From NCBI GenBank assembly GCA_021648725.1, contig JAKISF010000010.1, forward strand, positions 32,823 through 96,822: 64,000 nt of DNA, read 5' to 3'. Below are positions 63,722 to 64,000 of the stretch, one piece after another. Position 1 is the first letter of the stretch. Every line of letters begins with the position of its first letter. The DNA is from Bacteroidales bacterium. GTDB lineage: Bacteria > Bacteroidota > Bacteroidia > Bacteroidales > JAADGE01. The position numbers were made by a program, and so were the translations under genes. The notes beneath the pieces were generated by a model. That model did no database searches, was not told the origin of the DNA, and saw nothing but the letters and a program-made list of their open reading frames with translations.

Positions 63722-63783
63722 GACAAAACAGCCCTATAAGTTGTGATTTTCAACAACTTATGGCTGTTTTGTCATATTTTTTT
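63722..63783. terminator. Strong hairpin with T run (probable terminator)
   Basis: GACAAAACAGCC (63722) pairs with GGCTGTTTTGTC (63762-63773) and an inner TATAAGTTGT pairs with ACAACTTAT, giving a stem of about 20 bp with a two-base bulge, followed by a T run. It separates the IS5-like remnant from the minus-strand frame at 63795. It may be bidirectional or derive from an IS end. Confidence 0.75.
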
Positions 63784-63794
63784 TCTTTCCTACA

Positions 63795-64000
63795 TTATTC
63801 TATTTTTATTTTTAAAATTTCTATAATTTTTTTTTGACATTCTAATAAGTTATCCGGAATAGTATTGAGGGTTTTCCCTTGATGAATATATTGCAGATAA
63901 TTTATTTTATCAAGACTTTCAATGATGTATTTTCGACTGTAATTTAGTTCAGCCAAAGCATCTGTGAGATATTTTATAATCATATATGCAAGCATTGCCA
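63795..64000 (-). CDS. Transposase-like fragment, C-terminal part (continues beyond the right edge)
   Basis: The reverse-strand frame is open from the window edge to a stop at 63795. It reads AMLAYMIIKYLTDALAELNY then SRKYIIESLDKINYLQYIHQ and ends LECQKKIIEILKIKIE. The start MLAYMIIKYL and the following YLTDALAEL helix resemble the C-terminal end of DDE transposases of the IS1634/IS4 type (AMLAYMIIRYL). Without the catalytic region this is tentative. The gene lies downstream of a strong hairpin; it might be intact beyond the window. Confidence 0.55.
   Translation of the reverse strand, partial: AMLAYMIIKYLTDALAELNYSRKYIIESLDKINYLQYIHQGKTLNTIPDNLLECQKKIIEILKIKIE

Overview
The window looks like chromosomal DNA of an AT-rich member of the Bacteroidota, probably a marine or anaerobic Bacteroidales-type lineage. 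The evidence is the set of secreted proteins with type IX secretion (T9SS) C-terminal sorting domains (five genes), the -7 elements of the TAnnTTTG type, and families common in this phylum: DUF4831, YyaL/DUF255, the GH3/beta-lactamase fusion, and AAA/DUF4143 ATPases. No rRNA, tRNA or CRISPR array was found.

Layout. 0-9 kb (minus strand): parts of a selenium-dependent molybdenum hydroxylase locus (partial dihydropyrimidinase, SsnA-like amidohydrolase, fused 2Fe-2S/molybdopterin dehydrogenase), interleaved with a membrane/GNAT protein, an MsrB-MsrA lipoprotein, a DUF554 protein, a secreted phosphatase-fold protein and a zinc-ribbon protein. 9-13 kb (plus): a secreted WD40-caspase protein and a DUF4190-like membrane protein, closed by a strong terminator. 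13-18 kb: amino-acid permease, a threonine synthase tail fused to a broken IS200/IS605 transposase, purB and dinB. 18-27 kb: a 16-repeat T9SS surface protein, HAD hydrolase, double-thioredoxin protein, M23 peptidase, response regulator/ATPase and a small basic protein. 27-33 kb: GH3/beta-lactamase fusion, MurU-like nucleotidyltransferase (a likely peptidoglycan-recycling pair) and a subtilisin. 33-35 kb: a compact type II restriction-modification pair. 35-48 kb: mostly housekeeping genes (DUF255 protein, universal stress protein, rlmN, polysaccharide deacetylase, MFS transporter, a coupled Elp3-like radical SAM/DUF6873/class V aminotransferase group, trmN6, pepD, yigZ). 48-57 kb: T9SS type B protein, MORN-repeat protein, DUF4831 lipoprotein, M14 carboxypeptidase and YfcE-like phosphoesterase.

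57-64 kb is the accessory part. An AAA/DUF4143 ATPase is flanked by direct copies of an intergenic repeat. It is followed by a 21-bp-periodic coiled-coil gene, a REP-bounded remnant of a RAYT transposase, a DjlA-like/MobA-like pair, a lipoprotein superoxide reductase, and decayed transposases of at least three elements (IS4-like, an IS5-like element with recognisable ends, and a partial one at the window edge).

The observations most worth checking are the unannotated transposase relics and their repeats (15.26-15.55, 60.0-60.3, 62.3-63.7 kb), the repeat pair flanking the ATPase, the lipoprotein superoxide reductase, the overlapping radical SAM/DUF6873 pair, and the heptad-repeat coiled coil. 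No single new system is demonstrated; all functions are inferred from motifs read by eye.
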